DNA of 64,000 bases from Lysinibacillus sphaericus OT4b.31 (GTDB lineage: Bacteria > Bacillota > Bacilli > Bacillales_A > Planococcaceae). The position numbers and the translations under genes were made by a program. Positions 41,219-50,919 of this stretch are shown here, piece after piece. Under the pieces are notes generated by a model that worked only from the letters and a program-made list of their open reading frames with translations, was not told the DNA's origin and searched no databases. Location of the stretch: NCBI RefSeq assembly GCF_000392615.1, contig NZ_KB933398.1, forward strand, positions 3,015,039 to 3,079,038. Direction: 5' to 3'. Position 1 is the stretch's first letter. Every line of letters starts with the position of its first letter.

Positions 41219-42289
41219 TTATTTTTCTTTAGCCAGCCAATGATCATCTGTTGGTTCTGCTAAGTCAATATCATGTTCTTGCAATATTTGTCGAATTGCA
41301 AAAAGTATATCTTGTCTTACACGCAACAAAACACCTGTATCGTTTGTTGCCACAAAAAATCGCACAAGAACACGGTAGGAAGCTGGACGGAATTCATCAA
41401 TAAATACATGAATCATATCTTTCTCCGTATTATCATGTAAATAAATCTGCTGATGAATCGCACTTAATGCGCTGCGCAGTTTTTCTTCTTCGTTTTCAAG
41501 CGCTACATATAGAAATTGTTCACATTTTCGTTTTTCACGTTTCGATAAATTATATAGTGGGCGATTGACTAAATATGAGTTTGGTACATAAACCAGTCCT
41601 TTATCGCCAGTTTGAATAAGCGTACTACGAAGGTTAATATCTTCAATTATTCCTTCAATCTTTTGATCTTCTGTAGCTACCCAATCGCCAATTTGAAACG
41701 GGTTGTCGAGTGCAACCGACATTCCTCCAAATACATGCGCCAATGTATCACGAATCCCAAACGCAATGGCTACACCCGTTAAACCAATTCCCGTTAAAAA
41801 GCCATTCAAGTTAAAATCCCAAAGAGAAGCAATCGTGAACATTGCTAAAATCATTATTAGTACTTTACCAATGCGTAGGAAGAACGGCAAAAGAACATTT
41901 TGCTCCTCATCATTATTAATAGTCAAAGGTTGCTTTGTATAATAATGTAATACATCATACACACCTTTAAAGGCAAAAAACACCATAATGGACAACACAA
42001 AATTCTTTGTTGCCACATCTGTAAATAAAGATACTTCTAGTAACCTCGATAAACTAATAACAATAACCGCTGACATGAAGGCATAACGTATCGCCTTATT
42101 AAATTGTTCTAGTACGGTTGCTTGAAAGTAACGCTGTCTTTTTCTTAAAAACGCAACGATGACCGTAATTATTTTTTTCAGCACGAACTGTTGCAATAAC
42201 CACCCAATTAAACATAGGGAAATGGCAATGATTATGTCCATCCAAGTCGGTGCTACTACATTTGGTAATAACCATTTCAATAAATCCAT
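41219..42289 (-). CDS. Small-conductance mechanosensitive channel (MscS family)
   Basis: The 356-residue protein has four or five membrane helices. The pore helix region ILAMFTIASLWDFNLNGFLTGIGLTGVAIAFGIRDTLAHVFGGM is typical of MscS TM3 and is followed by the beta-domain sequence DNPFQIGDWVATEDQKIEGIIEDINLRSTLI. It should open on membrane tension to release osmolytes. ATG with AGGAGA upstream; no close operon partners. Confidence 0.9.
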   Translation of the reverse strand: MDLLKWLLPNVVAPTWMDIIIAISLCLIGWLLQQFVLKKIITVIVAFLRKRQRYFQATVLEQFNKAIRYAFMSAVIVISLSRLLEVSLFTDVATKNFVLSIMVFFAFKGVYDVLHYYTKQPLTINNDEEQNVLLPFFLRIGKVLIMILAMFTIASLWDFNLNGFLTGIGLTGVAIAFGIRDTLAHVFGGMSVALDNPFQIGDWVATEDQKIEGIIEDINLRSTLIQTGDKGLVYVPNSYLVNRPLYNLSKREKRKCEQFLYVALENEEEKLRSALSAIHQQIYLHDNTEKDMIHVFIDEFRPASYRVLVRFFVATNDTGVLLRVRQDILFAIRQILQEHDIDLAEPTDDHWLAKEK

Positions 42290-42365
42290 GTAATTCTCCT
42301 TTTCTTACCTATGTAAATTTACATAAAATAAGCCGACCAAAATCCGTCTGGTCAGCTCCACGTGT

Positions 42366-43238
42366 CTATTGAATAGCATCATCCGCAAAAAAAGCTCTAT
42401 TCGCAAACCAAAATTGTTGCTCGTTAAAATTTTGCTCCTGCATGGCAATCACAGAAAAATCAGCATGATAGTGATGCTTCATATCCTCTAATATTGCTTT
42501 CGCACGCTTTCCTAATAAATGTTGACCATCAACAGGATTACCTTCGGTGAAAATGATGATATCCGCTTCTGTACATTGCTGATTTTCTTGTAGTAAACCT
42601 TTAACAAACTGTAACACAGGCAAAATTGCTGCTTTCCCTTTTGCCTTATATTCTATAAAATCCTTAAAATCTGATAAATTCAAATGGCCATTTTCAAATC
42701 GATAATGGACATGAATTTGGCAATCATATGGCACGATATATAAATCCCGCTGCTCACGATGAGCACTCATAAATAACGGTAGGATCATACTCTTGCAAAG
42801 CTCGGAATAGACCTCCATTCCCGTTGTTTGCTCAAGACAAATAATCATGGGCCCAGGCTCTTTTTTATATTCAGCAAATGGAACATAGTAGATATTTCCT
42901 TTTTTTGTAGTATGATGCTTCAATTGTAGACGTTGTGCCTCCTGCCATTTTCGTTCATAATACAAACGCTGCTCTTTCCCATTCGCTTGCCGTTCAGCCT
43001 GCTCAATAGCAGGGATATTTTCTCGAATTTCACGCATGGCATCAGCTAACTCAAGTGCAAATGCTGCCATATTTCGTAAGGTCTCACTCTTGTAAAAATA
43101 TTCTATAAAAAAATGTTGTTCCTTGTCACTTAACTCCTCTAGATGTAAGTGTTCATATAAAAAACACAAGTATTCGCGTTGTTCAGGTGTGATATCTAGT
43201 TCAAATTTCTCTATAAGTGTTTCTACAGCATCTTTCAC
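42366..43238 (-). CDS. vWA-like domain protein
   Basis: The start is probably the GTG at 43238, nine bases after AAGGAGG, giving 290 residues. The N-terminal half is helical and charged. The C-terminal half looks like a von Willebrand A-type alpha/beta domain: MIICLEQTTGMEVYSELCKSMILPLF in the position of the MIDAS strand and helix, then ADIIIFTEGNPVD and FSVIAMQEQ. The MIDAS DxSxS is replaced by EQTTG, so metal binding may be altered. It resembles ViaA/CoxE-like proteins in layout, but no MoxR ATPase is adjacent. Function is unknown. Confidence 0.6.
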   Translation of the reverse strand: MKDAVETLIEKFELDITPEQREYLCFLYEHLHLEELSDKEQHFFIEYFYKSETLRNMAAFALELADAMREIRENIPAIEQAERQANGKEQRLYYERKWQEAQRLQLKHHTTKKGNIYYVPFAEYKKEPGPMIICLEQTTGMEVYSELCKSMILPLFMSAHREQRDLYIVPYDCQIHVHYRFENGHLNLSDFKDFIEYKAKGKAAILPVLQFVKGLLQENQQCTEADIIIFTEGNPVDGQHLLGKRAKAILEDMKHHYHADFSVIAMQEQNFNEQQFWFANRAFFADDAIQ

Positions 43239-43317
43239 GAAGCAGCACCTCCTTAGCACATACTTTTTGGATAATGTCTATAGTATAACCAATTTTATTT
43301 TTTGACAATACAAATTC

Positions 43318-43370
43318 ATTCCGCAATATTTGACGCTTTACGGAGGGCAATGTTGCTGATATTGCGGAAT
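43318..43370. repeat. Perfect 12-bp inverted repeat upstream of the vWA-like gene
   Basis: ATTCCGCAATAT (43318-43329) and its exact complement (43359-43370) enclose 29 bases. It lies between phoU and the vWA-like gene, 80 bases before the latter's start. It may be an operator or a leader hairpin; no terminator T-tract fits a gene. Confidence 0.5.
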
Positions 43371-43386
43371 TTTTCACCACATTAAC

Positions 43387-43422
43387 AAAAAAAGAGAATG
43401 GCTTCATCCGCCCTTCTCTTCT
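43387..43422 (-). terminator. Terminator of the pst-phoU operon
   Basis: Minus-strand hairpin AGAGAAGGG.../...TTCTCT followed by seven T, starting right after the phoU stop. Confidence 0.85.
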
Positions 43423-43425
43423 TCA

Positions 43426-44085
43426 TTAATTATTCAGTTCATAATGTTTACCTTTAATTAAGTAAAATAAGTGCTCAGCAATGTTTGTTGCATGGTCAGC
43501 TGACCGTTCTAAATAACGGCAGACAAAAGTTAAATGCGTAATCTGATGAATATGAGTAGGATTATCAGCACCTGCACGAAGCAACAGTGTCACTGTCGCA
43601 CCATATAAATCATCTACATAATCATCAAGCTCTGCAATTTCTTTTGCACTTACAGTATCTTCTTCAGTAAAGGCTTTGATGATACTTTCAAGCATTTCAA
43701 CCGTTTTTTGGCACATTGTCTGTAAATTTGTTGTTGGAAAGATAAGTGGCTCTTTCCCAAGGCGAATTGTCTCCTTGGCAATATTGACAGCATAATCTCC
43801 GACTCTTTCCATATCCGATGCCGCTTTCACTAGTACCATGAGGCGGCGTAAATCTGTGGCTACTGGTTGTTGCTTGGCAATCATTAAAATTACCCGGTCA
43901 TTTATTTCTTCCTCTAAACGATTAATGATTAGATCATCTTCGAGAATCTTCAAGGACTTCTCTAAATCCTGCTCCAATAATGCATCAAAAGCTATTTTTA
44001 AAGCATGAATACTGCTACTTGCAATTTCTACAAATTGCGCTTGAATTTCTTTTAACTCCTGCTCAAAGCGTTCACGTACTACCAT
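43426..44085 (-). CDS. phoU: Phosphate transport regulator PhoU
   Basis: The 219-residue all-helical protein has the two PhoU three-helix bundles, each with an E-x3-D-YA-x-N/D-xA-E metal motif (ERVGDYAVNIAKE and ERSADHATNIAEH). PhoU links the Pst transporter to the PhoR sensor and limits phosphate uptake. It lies 13 bases after pstB as the last gene of pstSCAB-phoU. Confidence 0.95.
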   Translation of the reverse strand: MVVRERFEQELKEIQAQFVEIASSSIHALKIAFDALLEQDLEKSLKILEDDLIINRLEEEINDRVILMIAKQQPVATDLRRLMVLVKAASDMERVGDYAVNIAKETIRLGKEPLIFPTTNLQTMCQKTVEMLESIIKAFTEEDTVSAKEIAELDDYVDDLYGATVTLLLRAGADNPTHIHQITHLTFVCRYLERSADHATNIAEHLFYLIKGKHYELNN

Positions 44086-44098
44086 CTATCGTTCCTCC

Positions 44099-44932
44099 TT
44101 AGCCGAAGCGTCCTGAAATGTAATCTTCTGTCCGTTGATCTGCAGGTGTTTGGAAAATCACATCCGTCTTATCGTATTCGATGACTTCGCCGCTTAGGAA
44201 GAATGCAGTACGGTCTGAAATACGCGCTGCTTGTTGCATATTGTGTGTGACGATAATAATCGAATAATCTTTTTTCAGCTCTTGTACCAATTCTTCAACC
44301 TTTAATGTAGAAATGGGATCAAGTGCAGATGTAGGCTCATCCATTAAAATGACATCCGGTTCGATTGCTAAACAACGCGCAATACAGATTCGTTGCTGTT
44401 GACCACCTGAAAGGCCATATGCATTTTGATTTAAGCGGTCTTTTACCTCATCCCAAATAGCCGCACCACGCAATGATTTTTCAACAATTTCATCCAGAAT
44501 TTTTTTGTTTTTTATGCCATGTATCCGCGGACCATAGGCGATATTATCATAAATAGATTTTGGGAATGGGTTTGGCTTTTGGAAGACCATCCCTACATGC
44601 GTACGTAATTCTTCTACCGTATAGTTTTTATCTAAAATATTGCGCTCACGATATAAAATTTCACCAGATGTACGAACGATTGGCACTAACTCTACCATTC
44701 TGTTTAACGTTTTTAAATATGTCGATTTCCCACATCCAGAAGGGCCAATTATTGCTGTTACTTCGTTCTCATAAATGCTTAAATTGACATCTTTTAAGCC
44801 ATGGTGATCACCATACCATAAATTTAAGTTGCGTGTATCATACACCATTTTTTTTGCTACTTCTATAGTAGGCTTTGCGCCTGTATGAATCGATTTGACG
44901 ACTGATTTTTCCTCTTTAAAATCTAGTACCAT
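44099..44932 (-). CDS. pstB: Phosphate ABC transporter ATP-binding protein
   Basis: The 277-residue ABC ATPase has Walker [13 protein letters not shown], signature LSGGQQQR, Walker [14 protein letters not shown] and the PstB-typical LNRMVELVP. An N-terminal extension of about 25 residues precedes the domain. It powers phosphate import through PstC/PstA. Only one pstB copy is present, unlike B. subtilis with two. Confidence 0.96.
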   Translation of the reverse strand: MVLDFKEEKSVVKSIHTGAKPTIEVAKKMVYDTRNLNLWYGDHHGLKDVNLSIYENEVTAIIGPSGCGKSTYLKTLNRMVELVPIVRTSGEILYRERNILDKNYTVEELRTHVGMVFQKPNPFPKSIYDNIAYGPRIHGIKNKKILDEIVEKSLRGAAIWDEVKDRLNQNAYGLSGGQQQRICIARCLAIEPDVILMDEPTSALDPISTLKVEELVQELKKDYSIIIVTHNMQQAARISDRTAFFLSGEVIEYDKTDVIFQTPADQRTEDYISGRFG

Positions 44933-44944
44933 AAGGTCACCTCA

Positions 44945-45823
44945 TTAATAACGTTTTTGGAATTTATTTCGAATAAAAATCGCGATAGAGTTCATTAGTA
45001 AAAGTACTGTCATCAGTACTAAAATACCGGCCGATGCTACATATTGAAATGCCTCTTGTGGACGTTTTGCCCAATCATAAATTTGCATTGGTAGCGCTGT
45101 AAACTGACTTAGTAAATTATCTGGTAAAAACTGTAGAATAACAGGAATTCCAATAACCACAAGTGGAGCTGTTTCACCAATTGCACGAGACAAAGCCAAA
45201 ATACTACCTGTTAAAATCCCTGGTATTGCTGCTGGAAGAACGACACGTAAAATCGTTTGCCATTTTGTTGCCCCCATACCGTAAGAAGCTTCACGTTGTT
45301 CACTCGGTACAGCGCGAATGGCTTCCTGTGCAGCAACTATAATAATTGGTAAAATTAGTAAACTCATAGTGAAACCGGCTGCTAAAATACTTTTACCAAG
45401 TTCCATCATACGAACAAAAATCGTTAAGCCTAGTAAACCAAAAACAATGGAAGGTACGCCCGCTAAATTTGAGATATTCATACGAATAAAGTCATTTAGT
45501 CTATTTTTCTTCGCGTATTCTTCTAAATAAATTGCTGTACCCACACCTAAAATAATTGAGACAGGTGCGACAACCCCCATGAGCCAAAGTGAACCGACTA
45601 ATGCCGCTTTAATTCCCGCTTTATCTGCAAAACGTGAAGCGAAGTTTGTTAAGAAATCGAAATTTAAATAGTCAATACCTTGCGTCACAATACGGTACAT
45701 CAATATAGCCAGCATTACTAATGCAAATGTAGTGGCTAAGAAGAACAAGGTTTTCCAGACTTTATTGAACATAATACGCTTCGTCATTCGTTTCATGACG
45801 ACTGAGTCATCGATATAGCGCAT
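44945..45823 (-). CDS. pstA: Phosphate ABC transporter permease PstA
   Basis: The ATG at 45823, nine bases after GGAGG and one base after the pstC stop, gives 292 residues. There are six membrane helices and the permease EAA loop EASYGMGATKWQTILRVVLPAAIPGI. It forms the membrane channel with PstC. Confidence 0.94.
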   Translation of the reverse strand: MRYIDDSVVMKRMTKRIMFNKVWKTLFFLATTFALVMLAILMYRIVTQGIDYLNFDFLTNFASRFADKAGIKAALVGSLWLMGVVAPVSIILGVGTAIYLEEYAKKNRLNDFIRMNISNLAGVPSIVFGLLGLTIFVRMMELGKSILAAGFTMSLLILPIIIVAAQEAIRAVPSEQREASYGMGATKWQTILRVVLPAAIPGILTGSILALSRAIGETAPLVVIGIPVILQFLPDNLLSQFTALPMQIYDWAKRPQEAFQYVASAGILVLMTVLLLMNSIAIFIRNKFQKRY

Positions 45824-45824
45824 G

Positions 45825-46772
45825 CTAGTAAACCTCCCTGAAGCGTTTCGCAATATAATGAGCGAGTAAATTCATCACTAATGTAAAGATAAATAATGTG
45901 AAACCTACTGAGTAAATCGAATAATAAATTGTCGTTCCATAGCCGGCGTCACCCGTTGAAACCTGCACAATATATGCCGTCATCGTTTGAATAGAGTCCG
46001 TGACGTCCAAATCAAATTTCGGTGTAGAACCTCCTGCAAGCGAGACAATCATCGTCTCCCCAATTGCCCGGGAAATAGCGAGGACAACTGATGCTATAAT
46101 ACCTGATAATGCCGCAGGTAATACTACTTTAATGGCTACTTCAAACTTTGTAGCACCGAGGGCCAATGCACCTTCTCGCATACTATTGGGTACGGATGAC
46201 ATGGCATCTTCTGAAAGTGAAGTGATCATCGGTAAGATCATGATTCCAACAACAATCCCTGGACTAAGTGCATTAAAAAGTTTTAACCCTGGCATAATTT
46301 GTTGTAACATCGGTGTGACAAACGTCAGAGCGAAGAAACCATAAACAATTGTTGGTACCCCAGCTAAAACTTCTAATATAGGTTTAACAATACGTCTTGT
46401 TTTCTCATTCGCATATTCACTTAAATAAATAGCAGATGCAATCCCAAATGGTACTGCTACAACAACTGCGATAAGCGTGACTTTCAACGTTCCTGCAATA
46501 AGTGGTAGAATCCCAAACAACGGTTCCTTCCCTGAAAACGGTAGCCACTGTGTACCAAATAGGAAATCCGTAATCGAAACACGTTTGAAAAACTCAAACG
46601 TTTCAAAAATAAGGGTGAAAACAATGCCAAATGTCGTCAAAATAGAGATAAGGGCTGCAGAAAATAATAGAGCTGGCATTGCTTTTTCCACTATTTTCTT
46701 CGTTTTATGATTGCGTGAATTCGCAATTAATTGCTGCACAGATGTTGTCTTATTTTCTTTTTGAGAAACCAT
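45825..46772 (-). CDS. pstC: Phosphate ABC transporter permease PstC
   Basis: The 315-residue protein has six membrane helices and the EAA loop EGALALGATKFEVAIKVVLPAALSGI. The start follows an AAGGAG site, 64 bases after pstS. It partners PstA. Confidence 0.94.
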   Translation of the reverse strand: MVSQKENKTTSVQQLIANSRNHKTKKIVEKAMPALLFSAALISILTTFGIVFTLIFETFEFFKRVSITDFLFGTQWLPFSGKEPLFGILPLIAGTLKVTLIAVVVAVPFGIASAIYLSEYANEKTRRIVKPILEVLAGVPTIVYGFFALTFVTPMLQQIMPGLKLFNALSPGIVVGIMILPMITSLSEDAMSSVPNSMREGALALGATKFEVAIKVVLPAALSGIIASVVLAISRAIGETMIVSLAGGSTPKFDLDVTDSIQTMTAYIVQVSTGDAGYGTTIYYSIYSVGFTLFIFTLVMNLLAHYIAKRFREVY

Positions 46773-46836
46773 TGGGTGCTCCTTTCAAGTAAGCGAGGGA
46801 AAGAGCATACATCTCTTTCCCTCCATGCATGTCTAC

Positions 46837-47814
46837 TTATTTTAAGCCTTCTAAAGTTTTTAAACCTTCAGCATATTTTTCTTCAGGTAAGCGGACATAA
46901 CCTACTGCTTCAGCCATGTCGCCTGAATTTTCAAGTGTGAATTTCATGAAATCGTATGCTGCTGCGTTATCTTTAATTGCACTATTTTTTACATATGTGA
47001 ACAATGGACGTGAAAGTGGTGCGTATTTACCAGTTTCAATCGTTTCATTTGTAGGTTCTACTCCATTTACTTTCACAATGTTTAATTTGTCTTTATTTTC
47101 TAGGTAGTACGCGTAGCCGAAGAATCCGATTGCGTTTTTGTCACCTGATACACCCTGTACTAGCATGTTATCATCCTCTGATAATGTTGCAGAACTTACT
47201 AGATCCGCTCCATCTAAGATTACTTCGTCAAAATAGTCATACGTCCCAGAGTCTGTACCTGGAGAATAGAATACGATTTTTTCTGCTGGCCATGATGGAT
47301 CTATATCAGACCACTTCTTCTCTTTACCATCTTCAATCCAGATTTGTTTTAATTGCTCTACTGTTAAATCTTTAGCCCAGTCATTCTCAGGATTCACTAC
47401 TACTGATAAACCGTCATATGCTAAAGCTAGCTCTGTATAAGCAATACCTGCTTCTTCTAGTTTCGCTTTCTCTTCATCTTTTATATAACGAGATGCATTT
47501 GAAAAGTCTGTCTCCCCTGCGATGAATTTTTCAAAGCCACCACCAGTTCCAGAAACACCTACTGATACTTTGACATCCGGTTGTGCACCTGCATACTCTT
47601 CTACAACTGCTTCAATAATCGGTGCTACAGTTGAAGAACCATCTCCAGCTACAGAACCTTGCAGTTTTTCGTCAGTAGCATCTTGTCCTGAACTTGCTGG
47701 TGCATTAGTTTCTGCATTGTTACCATTTTGAGTAGAGTTGTCACTACCACATGCACCTAGCATTAATGCTGAACCCATTACCGCTGTCATCGTTAAGTAC
47801 TTCCACTTTTTCAT
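46837..47814 (-). CDS. pstS: Phosphate-binding lipoprotein PstS
   Basis: With the ATG at 47814 (GGAGG eight bases upstream) the product is 325 residues, with a lipobox LGAC and a Ser/Asn/Ala-rich linker. The phosphate-binding segments are [10 protein letters not shown], the [22 protein letters not shown] block and [12 protein letters not shown]. It captures phosphate at the cell surface. It is the first gene of the operon and is preceded by a Pho box. Confidence 0.95.
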   Translation of the reverse strand: MKKWKYLTMTAVMGSALMLGACGSDNSTQNGNNAETNAPASSGQDATDEKLQGSVAGDGSSTVAPIIEAVVEEYAGAQPDVKVSVGVSGTGGGFEKFIAGETDFSNASRYIKDEEKAKLEEAGIAYTELALAYDGLSVVVNPENDWAKDLTVEQLKQIWIEDGKEKKWSDIDPSWPAEKIVFYSPGTDSGTYDYFDEVILDGADLVSSATLSEDDNMLVQGVSGDKNAIGFFGYAYYLENKDKLNIVKVNGVEPTNETIETGKYAPLSRPLFTYVKNSAIKDNAAAYDFMKFTLENSGDMAEAVGYVRLPEEKYAEGLKTLEGLK

Positions 47815-47891
47815 CTCATTTGCCTCCGTCACTAACTTTTTTATAGTTGTTTACCTTACAATCTTTACTATAAAGACTGATTGTTGAAGTC

Positions 47892-47950
47892 GTATAAACC
47901 GTTCGTAAAAGAGACGTAAAGGAATGTAATTGTTTGTAAACGATTGTAAA
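47892..47950 (-). promoter_or_regulatory. Pho box (PhoP-binding repeats) upstream of pstS
   Basis: On the minus strand TTTAC(A/G)-type hexamers recur every 10-11 bases: their complements GTAAA, GTAAA, GTAAT, GTAAA and GTAAA start at 47905, 47916, 47926, 47936 and 47946, with a degenerate copy at 47892. This spacing places them on one face of the helix, as PhoP sites require. It lies about 80-135 bases before the pstS start, so induction under phosphate limitation is expected. Confidence 0.82.
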
Positions 47951-48045
47951 GACACATTTACAATTGAGAAAACTTGCTTCCTCTATGAAAGATGCTATAA
48001 TTAGCAATTGTGTGTCAGAAAATAATACAAGAGGGGTTTAACTTT

Positions 48046-48240
48046 GTGATAAAACATGCAAAAGTACAAAATGCCGATTACTTTAAAACGTATTTAACAC
48101 TTATAATGCATCATCGGGAGTTTTCTTTACAGGAGGCTGTTGATTTTATGGTCCAGTCTTATTTCTGTAATAATATAGAGCTTTATGGTACAAAACCAAA
48201 GCAACAATTTGAATTAGCTGTACAACAACTATCTGCTTAA
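48046..48240 (+). CDS. Small soluble protein, unknown
   Basis: The GTG at 48046 has AGAGGGG nine bases upstream and gives 64 residues (MIKHAKVQNADYFKTYLTLI to LAVQQLSA). It is predicted helical and soluble, without a recognised family. It is divergent from pstS across the Pho box and ends in a clean terminator. Confidence 0.6.
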   Translation: MIKHAKVQNADYFKTYLTLIMHHREFSLQEAVDFMVQSYFCNNIELYGTKPKQQFELAVQQLSA

Positions 48241-48243
48241 TGC

Positions 48244-48284
48244 AAAATCGACTGCCTCTACTAGGAGAGACAGTCGATTTTTTT
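48244..48284 (+). terminator. Intrinsic terminator
   Basis: AAAATCGACTG pairs with CAGTCGATTTT across an 18-base loop and is followed by T-rich sequence, a few bases after the small gene's stop. Confidence 0.88.
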
Positions 48285-48388
48285 ATAGTACTGTTGAATG
48301 GTTGTATCCATCATTTTAATGATTTTATCCGTCACTTTTCACTTTGTATCCATCACTTTAATGATTTTATCCGCCTAGCCACTCAATG
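48284..48388. repeat. Intergenic array with exact 21-bp period (TATCC units)
   Basis: TATCC starts at 48305, 48326, 48347 and 48368, exactly 21 apart; a degenerate TATAG at 48284 continues the phase. Units 1 and 3 are nearly identical over 21 bases. Read on the minus strand the units start GGATAAAATCA, which resembles the array at 50790. The array lies between two terminators. Confidence 0.85.
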
Positions 48389-48395
48389 GAAGAGT

Positions 48396-48431
48396 AAAAC
48401 CGCTAGGCATTTTTCATGCACTAGCGGTTTT
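48396..48431 (-). terminator. Terminator after pbpA
   Basis: Arms AAAACCGCTAG (48396-48406) and CTAGCGGTTTT (48421-48431), with GCAT/ATGC extending the stem inward. It starts one base from the pbpA stop. Confidence 0.9.
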
Positions 48432-48432
48432 G

Positions 48433-50637
48433 TTATTGTTGTTCATCTTCACCAATTTTTTCTTTTGTGATTGCTGGTAAAATTGGTGGCTCTACATTGC
48501 TATCATTAACTTTCGTAGAATCATACTTCTCTTTAAGTTCATAGTACTTATCTAAAGAACGTCTAGCAATTTCATTATTATGATCCAAATAAATTTTAAA
48601 GTTTGTTGTTACCCAAGGAATCAGAACGGCATAAGCAATTTCAGGATTTTCATATGGCGCATAGCCAACATGTGTTAAGTTAGTTGTCTCTGTACCGTAA
48701 TGCTCTGTTAATGGTCCATAATAAACTACCTCAGCTGTACCCGTTTTCCCTGCAGCTGTATACGGTGCATTTGCAAATTGTTTTCGTGCAGAACCTTGAT
48801 TACCTGTATAAACACGACGAAGCCCTTTTTTCACATAGTTAATTTCTTCTGCAGAATTATCAATGCTATTTAAAATCGTCGGGCCCACTTCAGTTACTAA
48901 TTGGCCGAGCTTTTGACCATCTTTTGATGGCTCACGTACTTCTTTCACCACGTGTGGTTGAATGCGATAACCACCGTTCGCCACTGTTGAAATATATTGT
49001 GCTAATTGCATTGCAGTATACGTGTCGTACTGTCCAATGGCTAAGTCAAGTGTTTTACCGCCCATCGTTGGACCGGATGGACCCTGCACGCCACTAAATT
49101 CATTCGGTAAATCAATACCTGTTTTTACCCCTAAGCCAAATTGGGCATAAGAATTACGCATTTTTGAAAACGTATCGTCCCTTAAACGGAGCGGCATCAT
49201 ATAACTATAAGGCGTTCCATTAATAAGCAAGGCCGTTTTAAACATATATACGTTAGAAGAACGCTCAAGAGCGGTCAAACCATCCATAGATATATAGCCA
49301 CCACGGTTAAAAATCGAGCTCTTTTTTGGCGTGCCGAGTAAATGAATTGGTTCGTCTCCTAATACAGTATTTGGTGTAATTACTCCTTGATTATAACCAG
49401 TAAGTAAAGTTGCAGCTTTGACAACTGATCCTGCCTCATAGGCTGTTGTGAATGAACCATATGCATAATCGACGATGATGTTTTTACCTGTTTCAGGATC
49501 TTTCTCAATTTTCTTACCGACCATTGATAAAATGTCCCCTGTATTCGGATTCATCATCACTAAGAAGGCACGGTCTAATAAATATGAGCCCGGTATCGCT
49601 TTTAATTTCAACAGCTCTTCTTCTACAATTTTCTCTGTCTCAGCCTGTAATTCGCTATCAAGCGTTAACACTAAGTCCTTACCAGGCTCGCCCTCGTACG
49701 TTGTAATCGTATCGACCACTTGCCCTTTTTTATTGGTAATATTTTTGACAACTGTTTTTTGTCCTTGTAAAAGCTCTTCGTACTGCGCCTCAATATAACT
49801 TTCCCCAACACGGTCATTACGTGAGTAATCGCGCGCTAAATAATAGTTCAGCTTCTCTTTAGGTATCCCTTTCGTTGGTAGCGTTGTACGCCCTAAAATA
49901 GAAAGTGATGATAATTTGACACGCTTCCAGTCTGTCGTCGTATTGACCCCTGGTAATTCTGTTAATCGTTCTGAGACACGAGCAAATTCATCGGCTGAAA
50001 CATTTTCACTCTTAATGATTTGCGGCGATAAATTGTAGCCAGATGCCATTTCTCGATAAATCGCCAACACTTCTAAATCCGCCTCTGTAAGTTGCGCCAA
50101 TTCTTCATCTGTAATTCGCTCGCGTACAACTCTATCAATCTCAGCATTGATTTGACTTGTCGTAATATTTTCTTGCGTTTTAATTTTCGCTTGTTCTTTA
50201 TCTGTTATCTTCTCATAGGCAGCATCGTGATTTTTTAGAATCCAAAAATCCTTCTTATCACGTAATGTAACACGTTTTGTTGGTTGTTCAATCAATTGCG
50301 CCAGATCCTCGGCAATTTTCAGCATATCATCCGTTTTTGTCGTCTGCATTTTCGTATACGTAATCGCATTTTCAGGCTGATTGTCGACCAAAATACGGCC
50401 ATAACGGTCATACATGCGGCCCCTCGGCACACTTGTATTTACAGGAACTTCCTCTGTACGCTCTAAAATACGTACATAATCTTCTCCTTTTACAATTTGC
50501 ATATAACCAAGCCTAAAAATTAACATTGAAAATATGATAAATATAGCAAAGAAAAGGACATTCATCCGAAATGTTAAATTGGAATGATGCTTAGCTTTAA
50601 CACTCGCCGCGCGATTTTTTCCAGGTGCTTTGCGCAT
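48433..50637 (-). CDS. pbpA: Class B penicillin-binding protein (transpeptidase)
   Basis: The 734-residue protein has one N-terminal membrane anchor (about residues 25-47), the class B pedestal with RGRMYDRYGRILVDN, and a transpeptidase domain. Catalytic motifs are SVVK (in AYEAGSVVKAAT), SSN (in ERSSNVYMF) and KTGTAE. It crosslinks peptidoglycan. Neighbourhood with sodA and the yqg genes matches B. subtilis pbpA (PBP2A), which works in side-wall elongation; the symbol is given on that basis. A GGAGGAGGGG site precedes the ATG. Confidence 0.92.
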   Translation of the reverse strand: MRKAPGKNRAASVKAKHHSNLTFRMNVLFFAIFIIFSMLIFRLGYMQIVKGEDYVRILERTEEVPVNTSVPRGRMYDRYGRILVDNQPENAITYTKMQTTKTDDMLKIAEDLAQLIEQPTKRVTLRDKKDFWILKNHDAAYEKITDKEQAKIKTQENITTSQINAEIDRVVRERITDEELAQLTEADLEVLAIYREMASGYNLSPQIIKSENVSADEFARVSERLTELPGVNTTTDWKRVKLSSLSILGRTTLPTKGIPKEKLNYYLARDYSRNDRVGESYIEAQYEELLQGQKTVVKNITNKKGQVVDTITTYEGEPGKDLVLTLDSELQAETEKIVEEELLKLKAIPGSYLLDRAFLVMMNPNTGDILSMVGKKIEKDPETGKNIIVDYAYGSFTTAYEAGSVVKAATLLTGYNQGVITPNTVLGDEPIHLLGTPKKSSIFNRGGYISMDGLTALERSSNVYMFKTALLINGTPYSYMMPLRLRDDTFSKMRNSYAQFGLGVKTGIDLPNEFSGVQGPSGPTMGGKTLDLAIGQYDTYTAMQLAQYISTVANGGYRIQPHVVKEVREPSKDGQKLGQLVTEVGPTILNSIDNSAEEINYVKKGLRRVYTGNQGSARKQFANAPYTAAGKTGTAEVVYYGPLTEHYGTETTNLTHVGYAPYENPEIAYAVLIPWVTTNFKIYLDHNNEIARRSLDKYYELKEKYDSTKVNDSNVEPPILPAITKEKIGEDEQQ

Positions 50638-50789
50638 ATGTATTCCCCTCCTCCTCTAATTACTGTTTAAATACACGATACTAAGTATACCATCCGAAGT
50701 ACCGACAGAAAAGCATACTCTTGAGTAAAGCTCCATTTTATTTGACGGCGCTTTCATTAGAAAAGTTTCTTACATTTGTAATTTTGGGG

Positions 50790-50873
50790 GATAAATCACA
50801 AAAAGTACTCGATAAAATTTAAAATCTGGGCGATAAATCAAAAAAAGTTCTCGATAAAATCAAAAAAAGCTAT
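50790..50873. repeat. Intergenic array with exact 21-bp period (GATAAA units)
   Basis: GATAAA starts at 50790, 50811, 50832 and 50853, exactly 21 apart. Units 1 and 3 are close copies and unit 4 is a hybrid. The array runs directly into the sodA terminator, whose A-run belongs to the last unit. It lies downstream of sodA and upstream of pbpA. Confidence 0.85.
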
Positions 50874-50903
50874 GCCACAGTGAAAACTCACCCTTGGCAT
50901 AGC
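50862..50903 (-). terminator. Terminator after sodA
   Basis: Perfect 9-bp stem GCTATGCCA/TGGCATAGC (50869-50877 and 50895-50903), an inner GTGA/TCAC pair, and a run of seven T on the minus strand. Confidence 0.9.
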
Positions 50904-50919
50904 TCATTATTAAGTATTA

